In this document: positions 33,832 to 42,644 of the stretch, one piece after another | Position numbering within the stretch: the first letter of the stretch is position 1 | Layout: each line of letters opens with the position of its first letter | Source of the DNA: Hyphomicrobiaceae bacterium | GTDB lineage: Bacteria; Pseudomonadota; Alphaproteobacteria; Rhizobiales; Hyphomicrobiaceae | DNA length: 64,000 bases | Assembly: GCA_020638035.1 (NCBI GenBank) | Contig: JACKJI010000004.1 | Span: 62,001 to 126,000 of the forward strand | Direction: 5' to 3' | The notes under the pieces: model-generated | Told to the model about the DNA's origin: nothing | Database searches by the model: none | The model's input: only the letters and a program-made list of their open reading frames with translations | Program-made: the position numbers and the translations under genes

Positions 33832-36800
33832 GTGCCCATGTCGTTCGATGCGTCTTATCCGCCCGCTGGTGTCGTCGTCCCGCCACCCCCCGCGCTTGAA
33901 CAGCGACTGATGGCAGCGGTCAGCCGGTTCGCCGGCGGGCTGTTGCTTCTGGTCGTCGGTGTGCTGTGGCTCAGCGTCATGACGTGGTCGGTCACTGATC
34001 CAAGCCTCACGCATGCAACCAGCGTGGCAGCGCGCAACCTCATGGGGGCGCTCGGGGCGATCGTTTCGGATCTTCTGCTGCAGACGCTTGGCCTAGGGAC
34101 GATCGTCATGCTTGTCGTGCCGCTGTTCTGGGGCATGGCGATGCTCAAGGCGCAAGGGCCGACAGCGGGCCTTTCCAAATCGCAATTCTTCTGGTTTCCG
34201 GTTGCCGCTCTGGCGTCGGCCGGCGCGCTGTCGGCGCTGCCGGTGCCGCTGGCGTGGCCGCTGCATCATGGGCTCGGCGGTATCGTCGGCGATACGGTCT
34301 TCGACATGACGGCGAAGGGATTCCTGCTCGTCAATGCTGCACGTGGTGGGATTGCCGCCGGTCTCGTGCTGTTTGCTGCGACAGCGATGTCGTTCAGCCG
34401 TGCCATCGGCGTGACGTGGCCCGCGCTCGGCGCGGCGGTGGCGTCCATGATTGTGCGGAGCAATATCGGAGCTGGGCGCCCGGCAGAAGCGGCTGGAACG
34501 GCGGCACATCTGAGTGGCGCTTATCATGCAGCCGCTTCGGGTGCGCCGACAGAGACGATGCAATCCTATCAGCCTTATCGCTACGACGCAGGCCGCATCG
34601 AGCCTCAGCTCATGGTTCCACCACAGTCTTACGTGGCGGGGTACACGTCGGAGATGGCACAGCCCGTCGCCAATACCAGCGATGTGGCCGTGGATCGGCA
34701 GCGTGTCTATGCGGGTCTGGCTGATCGATTTGGTCAGGCCGTGGCCAGTGCCCGTTACATGGCGCAAAGAGGCGCCGCAGCGGCACAACAGCGAGCGTCC
34801 CAACTTGGTGTTGGACTTCATGCTGCGGTCGTCGGCCGGGCTGGTTCGGAAGAAATGCGTGCCGGCTACGACGTGCCCCCGGACCAGGTGCCGCCTCATG
34901 CTGCTCCGTCCCTCGGTCGCCCCTACGCACAACGCGGGAACTATGAGCAGCACACGGGCGGCTGGAACGGCCAAGTCGCGGCCAGTAGTCCTTATCGCGA
35001 TGCCGATTTCGACGTAACGACCGAAGAAACCAGCCGTGCCATTGCGCGCAGGTTTGCTCCGGCCGGGGCGGCGGCGCATGATCGCGCTGATGCCGTCGAG
35101 GAGGATTTGCCGCCGGTGCCGTCGTGGAACGGCGCGGTCGGTCCGCTCGATCGGCCTAATGCCGCGGCGATGCAGACCGATCCGATGATTGGTGGTTTCG
35201 ACGCAATCGCTGAGGCAGCAGCGCCGGTTGCCCCTGGCGGTAATGGCTCGCATGTGGCGTCAGCGCCCACGATGGGTCCGGCCGCGGCCGCGGTAGCGCA
35301 TCAGCCGCAATCGCCGCCACAGACTCGATCCGAGGCGCATGTACCGCAGCAACCTTCTGCGACCGCGCACGCGCCGGGGCGCAAGCCCATGACCCGGAAT
35401 GCGCTGCTCGGCGGTCTGACGTTCCGACACCAGGCTCAGGCCGGTCATAAGGTTCCGCCGATCGCCCTTTTGAAGAAGCCGGTGGCAAGCAAGGCCGGGC
35501 CGGAATTCACCCAGACCATGCTGCGGGGCAATGCCCGGTTGCTGGAGGACGTTCTTGGCGACTTTGGCGTCAAGGGCGAGATCCGTGACATCCGTCCAGG
35601 TCCAGTGGTGACGTTGTTCGAGTTCGAGCCAGCGCGTGGCGTGAAGTCGTCGCGGGTGATCGGGCTGGCAGAGGATATCGCGCGGTCGATGAGCGCCACG
35701 TCGGCGCGCGTTGCCGTGGTGCCGGGCCGCAATGCGATCGGTATCGAACTGCCCAATACACGACGCGATCCCGTGTTGTTGCGCGAGGTGCTGGAGTCGG
35801 AAGCCTACAAGTCGGTTGATTCGACACTTCCGATTGCGCTCGGCAAGTCGATCGGTGGCGAACCTGTGGTCGCCGATCTCGCTCGCATGCCGCATCTGCT
35901 GGTTGCTGGAACGACCGGCTCGGGCAAGTCGGTCGGCGTCAACGCGATGATCCTGTCGCTGCTCTACCGGCTCGGACCGGACGATTGCCGGTTCCTTATG
36001 ATCGATCCGAAGATGCTGGAGCTCAGCGTCTACAACGGCATTCCGCATCTGCTTACGCCCGTCGTCACGGATCCGCAGAAGGCGGTGACCGCGCTCAACT
36101 GGGTCGTTGGAGAGATGGAGGAACGCTACAAGCGGATGTCGAAGCTGTCGGTGCGCAACATCGACGTCTACAACAACCGCGTCCGCAATGCGAAGAAGCG
36201 CGGCGAGATGATTTCCCGCACGGTGCAGACCGGGTTCGACCGGCGCACGGGCGAGGCGGTGTACGAACAGGAGCAGATGCAGCTCGAGACGATGCCCTAC
36301 ATCGTGGTGGTGATCGACGAGTTCGCAGACCTCATGTTGGTGGCGGGCAAGGATGTGGAAGCTTCGGTGCAGCGGCTGGCGCAAATGGCGCGCGCCGCCG
36401 GCATCCATATCATCATGGCGACGCAGCGCCCGTCGGTCGATGTCATTACCGGTACGATCAAAGCCAATTTCCCGACGCGCATCTCGTTCAAGGTGACGTC
36501 GAAGATCGACAGCCGGACGATCCTCAACGAGCAGGGCGCCGAGCAGCTGCTGGGCCAGGGCGACATGCTCTATGCCGCGGGGTCCGGTCAGATCGGTCGC
36601 GTGCACGGTGCGTTCGTCTCCGACGAGGAAGTCGAGGCAATCACCAATCACCTGCGGGCGCAGGGCGCGCCGAGCTACGTGGACGGGATCACGGAAGCGG
36701 GTGAAGAGCCGGACAAAGATATGCGGCTGCCGGACGGGCAGGGCGAGGAGGATCTCTACGACCGGGCGGTGGCCATCGTGGTGCGCGACCGGAAGGCTTC

Positions 36801-36969
36801 GACGAGCTACCTGCAGCGCCGCCTGTCGATCGGCTACAACCGGGCGGCTGACCTCATCGAGCGAATGGAGGCCGACGGGCTCATCAGTGCCGCCAATCAT
36901 GCCGGCAAGCGCGAGATCCTCGCGTCGGGCGGCGGGACTGCCAGCGGCGGCAAACAAGACGCGGCCTGA
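33832..36969 (+). CDS. ftsK: DNA translocase FtsK
   Basis: 1045 aa from GTG 33832 (an ATG two codons later is an alternative). N-terminal membrane helices span about residues 20-205. A long Pro/Ala/Gln-rich linker runs to about residue 500. The motor domain has Walker A GTTGSGKSVGVN at residues 693-704 and Walker B IVVVIDEFADLM. The C-terminal gamma winged-helix domain (YDRAVAIVVRDRKASTSY onward) reads KOPS sequences. FtsK sits at the septum, pumps DNA toward dif and activates XerCD. Confidence 0.97.
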   Translation: MPMSFDASYPPAGVVVPPPPALEQRLMAAVSRFAGGLLLLVVGVLWLSVMTWSVTDPSLTHATSVAARNLMGALGAIVSDLLLQTLGLGTIVMLVVPLFWGMAMLKAQGPTAGLSKSQFFWFPVAALASAGALSALPVPLAWPLHHGLGGIVGDTVFDMTAKGFLLVNAARGGIAAGLVLFAATAMSFSRAIGVTWPALGAAVASMIVRSNIGAGRPAEAAGTAAHLSGAYHAAASGAPTETMQSYQPYRYDAGRIEPQLMVPPQSYVAGYTSEMAQPVANTSDVAVDRQRVYAGLADRFGQAVASARYMAQRGAAAAQQRASQLGVGLHAAVVGRAGSEEMRAGYDVPPDQVPPHAAPSLGRPYAQRGNYEQHTGGWNGQVAASSPYRDADFDVTTEETSRAIARRFAPAGAAAHDRADAVEEDLPPVPSWNGAVGPLDRPNAAAMQTDPMIGGFDAIAEAAAPVAPGGNGSHVASAPTMGPAAAAVAHQPQSPPQTRSEAHVPQQPSATAHAPGRKPMTRNALLGGLTFRHQAQAGHKVPPIALLKKPVASKAGPEFTQTMLRGNARLLEDVLGDFGVKGEIRDIRPGPVVTLFEFEPARGVKSSRVIGLAEDIARSMSATSARVAVVPGRNAIGIELPNTRRDPVLLREVLESEAYKSVDSTLPIALGKSIGGEPVVADLARMPHLLVAGTTGSGKSVGVNAMILSLLYRLGPDDCRFLMIDPKMLELSVYNGIPHLLTPVVTDPQKAVTALNWVVGEMEERYKRMSKLSVRNIDVYNNRVRNAKKRGEMISRTVQTGFDRRTGEAVYEQEQMQLETMPYIVVVIDEFADLMLVAGKDVEASVQRLAQMARAAGIHIIMATQRPSVDVITGTIKANFPTRISFKVTSKIDSRTILNEQGAEQLLGQGDMLYAAGSGQIGRVHGAFVSDEEVEAITNHLRAQGAPSYVDGITEAGEEPDKDMRLPDGQGEEDLYDRAVAIVVRDRKASTSYLQRRLSIGYNRAADLIERMEADGLISAANHAGKREILASGGGTASGGKQDAA

Positions 36970-37111
36970 TCATCCCCAGGGCAATTCCTCTCCGGCAGGG
37001 CCTAAGTCTTGCGTCCGGGGCCCTTGCCGATAACATCCGCCCACTTGTGGTCGTAATGTTGGGGAATTGAGGGATTTGGGCAGCCTCCTCCCTGGAGGCG
37101 GAGGGGGATTG

Positions 37112-37828
37112 ATGGGTTTTTGGATGAGCGCTCGCTTGGTTTGTGCCATCGCGGTTCTGTGTGCAGCGGCCAGCGCCGTGGCTCTGGCCGAAGACAAGCC
37201 GGCGCAAACCGGTGCCAATATCGGTGGGTCAGCCTGGAATGTAGAGGTTGCACCGAGCGGCACCAGCGGGATCACTCTCGATCCCGCCCAGACGGAAATC
37301 ATCAACAAGGTCAATACCTACTTCAACGAACTCGACAATCTGTCAGGACGTTTCGCGCAGACCAATGCCGACGGCAAGGTGATGCGCGGCAAGTTTGCGA
37401 TGAAGCGGCCGGGACGCTTCCGCTTCGATTATTCGCGTCCAAGCCTTCAGGTGATCATTTCCGATGGCCGGAACCTGGCCATCCAGGACCACGATCTCAA
37501 TAACGAGGACCGGGTTCAGCTCGATCAGACACCGTTCCGTCTTCTGCTTCGCAAGGATGTCGATCTGGTGCGGGATGCGCGGATCTTCGAGGTCCAGGAG
37601 GGCGGCGACACGATTGCGGTGGCCCTAAGGGACAAGAGTCCAGATACCAGCGGGGCAATTCGGCTGGTGTTCAGCACGCAGCCAAAACTGGAGCTGAAAG
37701 AGTGGATGACCAAGGATGCGCAAGGTCTGGACACCAAAGTGGAGATTGGTGATCTCGATCGCGAGACTGCGGTTGCTGACGATCAGTTTGTCATCAAACC
37801 GATGGGCGCGGCCTTCAATCCCCGGTAG
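37112..37828 (+). CDS. lolA: outer-membrane lipoprotein carrier protein LolA
   Basis: 238 aa from the ATG at 37112, with a strong GGAGGCGGAGGGGG just upstream; a longer frame begins at 37067. Signal peptide to about residue 27. The LolA fold is recognisable from INKVNTYFNELDNLSGRFAQ, then GKFAMKRPGRFRFDY, the family's most conserved segment. LolA carries lipoproteins from LolCDE through the periplasm to the outer membrane. It follows ftsK by 142 bases, the usual ftsK-lolA order. Confidence 0.92.
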   Translation: MGFWMSARLVCAIAVLCAAASAVALAEDKPAQTGANIGGSAWNVEVAPSGTSGITLDPAQTEIINKVNTYFNELDNLSGRFAQTNADGKVMRGKFAMKRPGRFRFDYSRPSLQVIISDGRNLAIQDHDLNNEDRVQLDQTPFRLLLRKDVDLVRDARIFEVQEGGDTIAVALRDKSPDTSGAIRLVFSTQPKLELKEWMTKDAQGLDTKVEIGDLDRETAVADDQFVIKPMGAAFNPR

Positions 37829-38067
37829 TTCGCTGATGCCGTCTGTTCGCGCTGTTTTTCGAGGTAATAGCTAAATCGTGGTCACGCCTCATGGCCTCGC
37901 GATAGCTGCCAAACCGACTAATAAGATTATGTTTTTCACGCTAGTTCGCACTGTCGTTGAAGTGAAGGGAGCGAACAGTGTGAATGGACTTGCAAAGGCT
38001 GCACGGCGGGGCCTTGCTGTGTCTGTTTGGTGCCACACCAAGCGGTTGTGATGCTACAAGGTCCGTA

Positions 38068-38093
38068 CATCGATCACATTTCCGTGATCGATG
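38068..38093. repeat. perfect inverted repeat downstream of lolA
   Basis: CATCGATCAC (38068-38077) and GTGATCGATG (38084-38093) around a six-base ATTTCC. It may be an RNA hairpin or a dimeric-protein operator. No U-tract follows, so it is not an intrinsic terminator. Confidence 0.6.
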
Positions 38094-38138
38094 CAGATTC
38101 CACTGTTGAATATCCACTCATTCGGCTTAGGTATGTCA

Positions 38139-38280
38139 CAGACAGATGACATCACCCTGTACTCGGTAGTGCCCCCCGTCTAGCCGAAGATGTCATCTGG
38201 GGCATCGGTTTCCCTCCCGGTGCCACGCGCGTAAGCGCTCACGACGCCCAACCCCTCCCCCCGGGGTTGGGCGTTTCCAT
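38139..38280 (+). ncRNA. candidate small RNA with three stem-loops
   Basis: No reading frame covers this stretch, but it folds on paper as a compact RNA. Stem 1 pairs CAGATGACATC (38143-38153) with GATGTCATCTG (38189-38199). Stem 2 pairs GCATCGG (38202-38208) with CCGGTGC (38217-38223) and exposes a loop TTTCCCTC. Stem 3 is a strong intrinsic terminator (38245-38273). C/U-rich exposed loops that can mask ribosome-binding sites are a known feature of alphaproteobacterial trans-acting RNAs. TTGAAT at 38106-38111 may be a -35 element. I do not recognise a named family. Confidence 0.4.
38245..38280 (+). terminator. intrinsic terminator of the candidate small RNA
   Basis: An 11-base perfect stem (CGCCCAACCCC, 38245-38255, with 38263-38273) with a C-rich loop, followed by TTTCCATTTCT. 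No protein gene ends just upstream on this strand; lolA ends 417 bases earlier. Confidence 0.75.
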
Positions 38281-38355
38281 TTCTACAGCCTTGATCTGAA
38301 ACAGTTTATTGCCGCAACGGCCGATTTGGCTGGTGGCGGTCGCGCGCAGCGGGGA

Positions 38356-38895
38356 TCAGCTCGCGGCGAGCACGTCTGGGCTTGTCGCGCTTGAGGGCGC
38401 CCGCGGCTCAGTCGTTGCCGTTGGGGAACGGCCGGACTCGAGCCTGCGTGACAAATCCGACTCTACCAAGCGCATCTGCTGCGCGATCGACTGGAGACGC
38501 GTGGCGGCCTTAGCAATGAAATGCTCGCCGAGCGCCGAATCGTCGGCGATCAGACGGTGCATTTCGTCTCTTGTGAGGCGCAGCGCGCGCACTTCGCTCA
38601 CTGCAACGACCGTTGAATTGGGCACCATGTCGATCAACATGGCGAGTTCGGCCAGGGTTGTGCCTGGTGGAAGCGGTTGTGCGTTGGCGGAGTGGCCGGG
38701 GCCGGACAAACGCTTGGCGTATCCGGTCACGAGGACCACTGCGGCGTCGGCGGGCTGGTTGGCCGTCATGATGCGTGCGCCAGGCTTGAACACGATACGG
38801 TCCGCGCATCGAGCGATCTCGGTGATCTGCAGCGGTGCAAGGCCGTCGAGCAATTCAACCTGGCGAAGTGCTCGGATCAGGGCGTCTCGGGCCAT
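38356..38895 (-). CDS. cyclic nucleotide-binding domain protein without HTH
   Basis: 179 aa. Residues about 10-125 form a Crp-type cyclic nucleotide-binding beta-roll (VELLDGLAPLQITEIARCAD, then GTTLAELAMLIDMVPNSTVV at the position of the phosphate-binding cassette). The C-terminal 50 residues are helical then Pro/Ser/Thr-rich, and no helix-turn-helix follows, so it is probably not a transcription factor itself. Proteins of this kind sit near lolA in many Hyphomicrobiales. The ligand is unknown. Confidence 0.78.
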   Translation of the reverse strand: MARDALIRALRQVELLDGLAPLQITEIARCADRIVFKPGARIMTANQPADAAVVLVTGYAKRLSGPGHSANAQPLPPGTTLAELAMLIDMVPNSTVVAVSEVRALRLTRDEMHRLIADDSALGEHFIAKAATRLQSIAQQMRLVESDLSRRLESGRSPTATTEPRAPSSATSPDVLAAS

Positions 38896-39080
38896 GCATT
38901 AGAGGTCCTGAGGGGGCATGCAAGCTTGCTCCCGAAGCCGCTGGCGGAATCCGGGTGCGGGCGAATCAGCCGAATCGTCGGACGATTCGGGGCATGCGGT
39001 CCAGGTGCTTGTCGACCGATACGAGATTGCTCAGGGGATGTGATGCGATATGACCGCGCGAGACTTCGCAGACAGGCCGC

Positions 39081-39584
39081 TCAGTCCTTGTTTTCAGGCA
39101 CGAGCGTGGCCGACGCGAGCTTGCTCAAGGCATCTACTATCGTATTGAGATCATGAATAAACTTATCGCGGTCCGTGGCGCACAACGCGCTCAGGACGAT
39201 ATCGTCCACCTCAATGGCTGTGGGCTCCACACTGCGGAGTGTGCGCCAGCCCTCTTCGGTGAGTTTGACGGCGTAGGCGCGGGCGTCCTCCCGCGTGCGG
39301 CGGCGTTGAAGCAAGTTCTTTTTCAACATGCGACGCACAATATCTGCAAGCGTCGAACGGTCGATTCCGGTCTTCTCAACGAGGTGCGTTTGACTGAGGC
39401 CTTCGTTCTGCGCGACCGTCACCAGGACAGCGAACTGGCGCGGCGTCAGATCCGCGTTTCCGAGCTTGCTTTGAAAGATATCACCCGCACACTGACCTGC
39501 TCTGTGCAACAGATGAATCGGTGAGCGATCCAGTCTCGCAGTCACCGAAGTCTCGGATTGCGCAAGCTTTCCCATATTGTTCAA
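39081..39584 (-). CDS. MarR family transcriptional regulator
   Basis: 167 aa. Winged helix-turn-helix: LTPRQFAVLVTVAQNEGLSQ, then THLVEKTGIDRSTLADIVRR (recognition helix near residue 77), and the wing QRRRTREDARAYAVKLTEEG. MarR dimers repress genes and release DNA on binding small phenolic or oxidant ligands. The target is unclear: the neighbouring genes are a cyclic nucleotide-binding protein (same strand, downstream) and the YciB pair (same strand, upstream), and the flanking 185- and 230-base gaps are available as operators. Confidence 0.88.
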   Translation of the reverse strand: MNNMGKLAQSETSVTARLDRSPIHLLHRAGQCAGDIFQSKLGNADLTPRQFAVLVTVAQNEGLSQTHLVEKTGIDRSTLADIVRRMLKKNLLQRRRTREDARAYAVKLTEEGWRTLRSVEPTAIEVDDIVLSALCATDRDKFIHDLNTIVDALSKLASATLVPENKD

Positions 39585-39814
39585 CTTCGCCTTCTTTTCC
39601 CGCAGAATATTGGCCCCTAGTCCGCTGAAGCATGTTTTATTAGCTTTGTTGTCGCGGCAGGAGCACGATTCAACTGGAGAAAATACGATCGAAGGTGCGT
39701 CGTCTAGTGCAAACGACCGAAGCCAGAAAAAATTGCATTAGGACTTGCTTGATTAATGATGGGCTCTAACTATTTGTTCACGAATGTTCAGCGTAGAAAC
39801 GCTTCGATTCTAGA

Positions 39815-40420
39815 TTACTCATGGTGCGTTTTGTCAGCGGGCGCCAGTTCATGCTGCTTGATGATGCTGATCTGTGAGACGGCGAAGACCATCGTCAGCG
39901 GCATGATGCCAAACGTCTTGAAGCCGACCCAAAAATCGGTCGAAAAATTGCGCCAGACGATTTCGTTGAGCGCGGCGAGAACGATGAAAAATAAAGCCCA
40001 TCTCTTGGTCAATATCGACCAACCCATTTCGGTAATGTGAAACGCGTCCTCAAATATGTATTTCAGCAAAGGCTTGCCGATCATGAGGCCGCCGAAGAGT
40101 GCGGTGGCGAAAAAGACATTGACGATCGTGGGCTTCATCTTGATGAACAGGTCGTTCTCAAGAAAAATCGTCAAACCGCCGAATATCATTACGAAAACAG
40201 CGGTTACCAGAGGCATGACAGCGATCCGGCCGAGCAACCATCGCGATAGAGCCAGGGCGACGACGATGGCGACCATGAAGGTCTTCGTGGCGAAGTAGAT
40301 TCCGCCCAGCGAGTTGGAGACGAAAAAAATAACGAGCGGGCCTATTTCGAGAACCAGTTTCAGCAGTTGCTGACCGAGGTTTTCGGGGAGAGCCTCTGTG
40401 GTTGGAGTTTTCTGTTCCAT
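39815..40420 (-). CDS. septation protein A family membrane protein (YciB/IspZ), copy 1
   Basis: 201 aa from the ATG at 40420, after trimming 16 upstream codons. Five to six hydrophobic helices with the YciB blocks LLKLVLEIGPLVIFFVSNS near the N-terminus and FGGLTIFLENDLFIKMKPT in the centre, then FWVGFKTFGIMPLTMVF. YciB proteins are inner-membrane proteins linked to intracellular septation, cell envelope and osmotic stress. Residues match the family length (about 180-200). It is immediately downstream of a second, divergent copy on the same strand. Confidence 0.88.
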   Translation of the reverse strand: MEQKTPTTEALPENLGQQLLKLVLEIGPLVIFFVSNSLGGIYFATKTFMVAIVVALALSRWLLGRIAVMPLVTAVFVMIFGGLTIFLENDLFIKMKPTIVNVFFATALFGGLMIGKPLLKYIFEDAFHITEMGWSILTKRWALFFIVLAALNEIVWRNFSTDFWVGFKTFGIMPLTMVFAVSQISIIKQHELAPADKTHHE

Positions 40421-40583
40421 ATTCCGTGCTGTCGTGAGCCGTTTTCCGCTGGTGTTTCCTCGTCTCATCGGCCGAGGTCGTCAGGTCTTGGTGGCGAGGG
40501 TGCCACGTGGCCGCGAGGATGTGATGGACTGGGTTTGGAGGTGCGCGCAGCACCGGGCCCGAGGCACGTAGGGCCTGACGCCG

Positions 40584-41333
40584 TCAGGGCACGCGATTAC
40601 TCCGCGTCGGCGTCGCGCTCAGTTGCCGTTGATCCACAAATGCCTGTGCAAATTCGGCGGCATGTGGGCGCTTGTGGGCGGTGGTTGCCGGTGGCAGCGG
40701 GTGGGCAGCGTCGGCAGGCTCATTGATTCGATGCTTCTGCATCTGCCGCGTCAGCAGGTAGGCATAGAGGCCGGACAGGGGCATGATCAGGGCAATCTTG
40801 AACAGGATCCAGACGTTAACTCCGTCCATCTGGAAGCCAAACAGAGAATAAATCTGATCGTCCTTGAAGGTTAGTCGGACCAGCTCGTTCGCCACGGCGG
40901 TAAATACGAAGAACCACCCAAAGCTCCACGTGAACCTGTCCCATCCTTCTTGCGTATAGTGGAATGTCTTCTCGAAGACATACTTGAAGAAGTTCTTGTT
41001 CAACCAGAGGCCGGCGAACAGGAATATTGCAAACATCGAGTTGAAGATCGTTACCTTGATCTGGACCCACATGGGGTCCTTGGTAATGATCGTTAGAGCG
41101 CCGAATGCCAAGGTCACGCTCGAAGCGATGAGGGGGAACGCCGGCAAGCGCTTGAGCACGATCCGCATGACGACGATTGCCACGACGGTGGTGATCAACA
41201 AGGCGTAGGTGCCAACGGTGATTCCATAGGCTGCGTTGACGATGAACATCGTAATGAGCGGCCCGAATTCGCTCATGATGTTGACGGTCTGTTCCGCGTT
41301 GAACGGATATAGACGCCGCAAGCCACTCTTCAT
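40584..41333 (-). CDS. septation protein A family membrane protein (YciB/IspZ), copy 2
   Basis: 249 aa. Same family as copy 1: EFGPLITMFIVNAAYGITVG, FGALTIITKDPMWVQIKVTI and FKIALIMPLSGLYAYLLTRQ align by eye to the other protein's three blocks. It differs by a hydrophilic C-terminal tail of about 50 residues (Pro/His/Arg-rich) that copy 1 lacks. The two are separated by 163 bases and run the same way, suggesting an old tandem duplication. It lies 78 bases downstream of ftsY. Confidence 0.87.
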   Translation of the reverse strand: MKSGLRRLYPFNAEQTVNIMSEFGPLITMFIVNAAYGITVGTYALLITTVVAIVVMRIVLKRLPAFPLIASSVTLAFGALTIITKDPMWVQIKVTIFNSMFAIFLFAGLWLNKNFFKYVFEKTFHYTQEGWDRFTWSFGWFFVFTAVANELVRLTFKDDQIYSLFGFQMDGVNVWILFKIALIMPLSGLYAYLLTRQMQKHRINEPADAAHPLPPATTAHKRPHAAEFAQAFVDQRQLSATPTRSNRVP

Positions 41334-41411
41334 TCGCAGATGCCCCCGGGCACGGAGCCGCCGTCTGGCAGCCGGATTTCAGCGGCCGCAAGGGCGGCTC
41401 TTTTAATGTCG

Positions 41412-42644
41412 TCAGGCAACATCGGCGATTGCCTTCGCGAATGCATGCGCCGCGAACGGCTGGAGGTCGTCGATGCCTTCCCCGACACCGATGGCATGCA
41501 CTGGCAGGCCCGAGCGTTCGGCGATGGCGACGATGATGCCGCCGCGCGCCGTGCCGTCGAGTTTTGTCAGGACGAGCCCTGTGACGCCGGCGCGCTGACG
41601 GAAAACGTCCACCTGGTTGAGGGCATTCTGACCGGTCGTCGCATCGAGGACCAAGAGTACATCGTGCGGAGCGGTTGGATCGAGCTTCTGCAGGACGCGG
41701 ATCACCTTTTCCAGCTCGTCCATCAGAGCTTGCTTGTTCTGCAGGCGGCCCGCCGTGTCGACCAGCAACAGGTCATATCCCTCGGTTTGGGCCTGTTTGA
41801 GGGCATCGAAGGCGAGCCCGGAGGCATCCGCGCCGACATCGCGCGAGACGACGGTAGCACCGGAGCGCTGCCCCCAGACCTTGAGCTGGTCGATCGCAGC
41901 GGCGCGGAACGTATCTCCGGCCGCCATCATCACCTTCTTGCCTTCCCGGGCATAGCGCTGGGCGAGCTTGCCGATGGTCGTGGTCTTGCCGGTCCCGTTG
42001 ACGCCGACCATCAGCACCACGTGGGGCTTGTTGGCGGCTGATATCTCAAGCGGACGCGCCACCGGTTCCAATACGCGCGCGACCTCGGCGGCCAGCACCT
42101 GGCGGACGTCGTCAGCCGAAATGCCTTTCTGGTAGCGGCCCTGGGAGAGGGCGGCGGTGATACGCATGGACGTTTCCACCCCGAGGTCGGCCTGGATCAA
42201 CAGGTCTTCGAGATCATCCAGAGTATCAGCGTCGAGCTTGCTTTTGGTAAAGAGCCCGGTGATTCCGTCGGACAATTTTGACGACGTGCGGCCGAGGCCA
42301 GTCTTGAGGCGGCTGAACCAGCTCGTTTTTTTCTCCGCGGGGGCGGAGGTTAGCGGAGCTGGGGTTGCGTCGGCCTCCGCCGGCGCGGGTGCTTTGGCAG
42401 GTGATGCCTCGACAGGATCATCCGGGGCAGGCGGAGAGGCTGGTGGGGCGACCGCAACTGGCTCACGCTCGGCTGTTTCCGCCGCGTCTGCCGGCTTTGC
42501 CTCGGGTTGTGGCGTGTGGCTGGCCGGCTCGGCCGGCGTGGTCTGGGAGGGGGATGCCTCGGATTTTTCCTCCGCAGCGGGCGGCGGTGCGTCGCCGGTG
42601 AACAGCCGGGAGAAAAAACCCTTCTTTTTCGCCTGTTCGCTCAC
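41412..42644 (-). CDS. ftsY: signal recognition particle receptor FtsY
   Basis: 410 aa. N-terminal A domain (residues 1-110) is acidic and Pro/Ala-rich. The NG domain has G1 GVNGTGKTTTIGKLAQRYAR, the DTFRAAAIDQL motif, G3 DTAGRLQNK and G4 TKLDGTARGG, the SRP-GTPase set. FtsY docks ribosome-SRP complexes at the membrane Sec translocon. Its ATG overlaps the mtaB stop by four bases, so it is translated from the dapF-mtaB-ftsY operon, a standard alphaproteobacterial order. Confidence 0.96.
   Translation of the reverse strand: MSEQAKKKGFFSRLFTGDAPPPAAEEKSEASPSQTTPAEPASHTPQPEAKPADAAETAEREPVAVAPPASPPAPDDPVEASPAKAPAPAEADATPAPLTSAPAEKKTSWFSRLKTGLGRTSSKLSDGITGLFTKSKLDADTLDDLEDLLIQADLGVETSMRITAALSQGRYQKGISADDVRQVLAAEVARVLEPVARPLEISAANKPHVVLMVGVNGTGKTTTIGKLAQRYAREGKKVMMAAGDTFRAAAIDQLKVWGQRSGATVVSRDVGADASGLAFDALKQAQTEGYDLLLVDTAGRLQNKQALMDELEKVIRVLQKLDPTAPHDVLLVLDATTGQNALNQVDVFRQRAGVTGLVLTKLDGTARGGIIVAIAERSGLPVHAIGVGEGIDDLQPFAAHAFAKAIADVA

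Noticed and set aside
35260..36957. Long open frame of 565 codons on the minus strand inside ftsK
   Set aside because: Antisense shadow of a strongly conserved gene in GC-rich DNA; the translation is His/Arg-rich with no family-like motifs.
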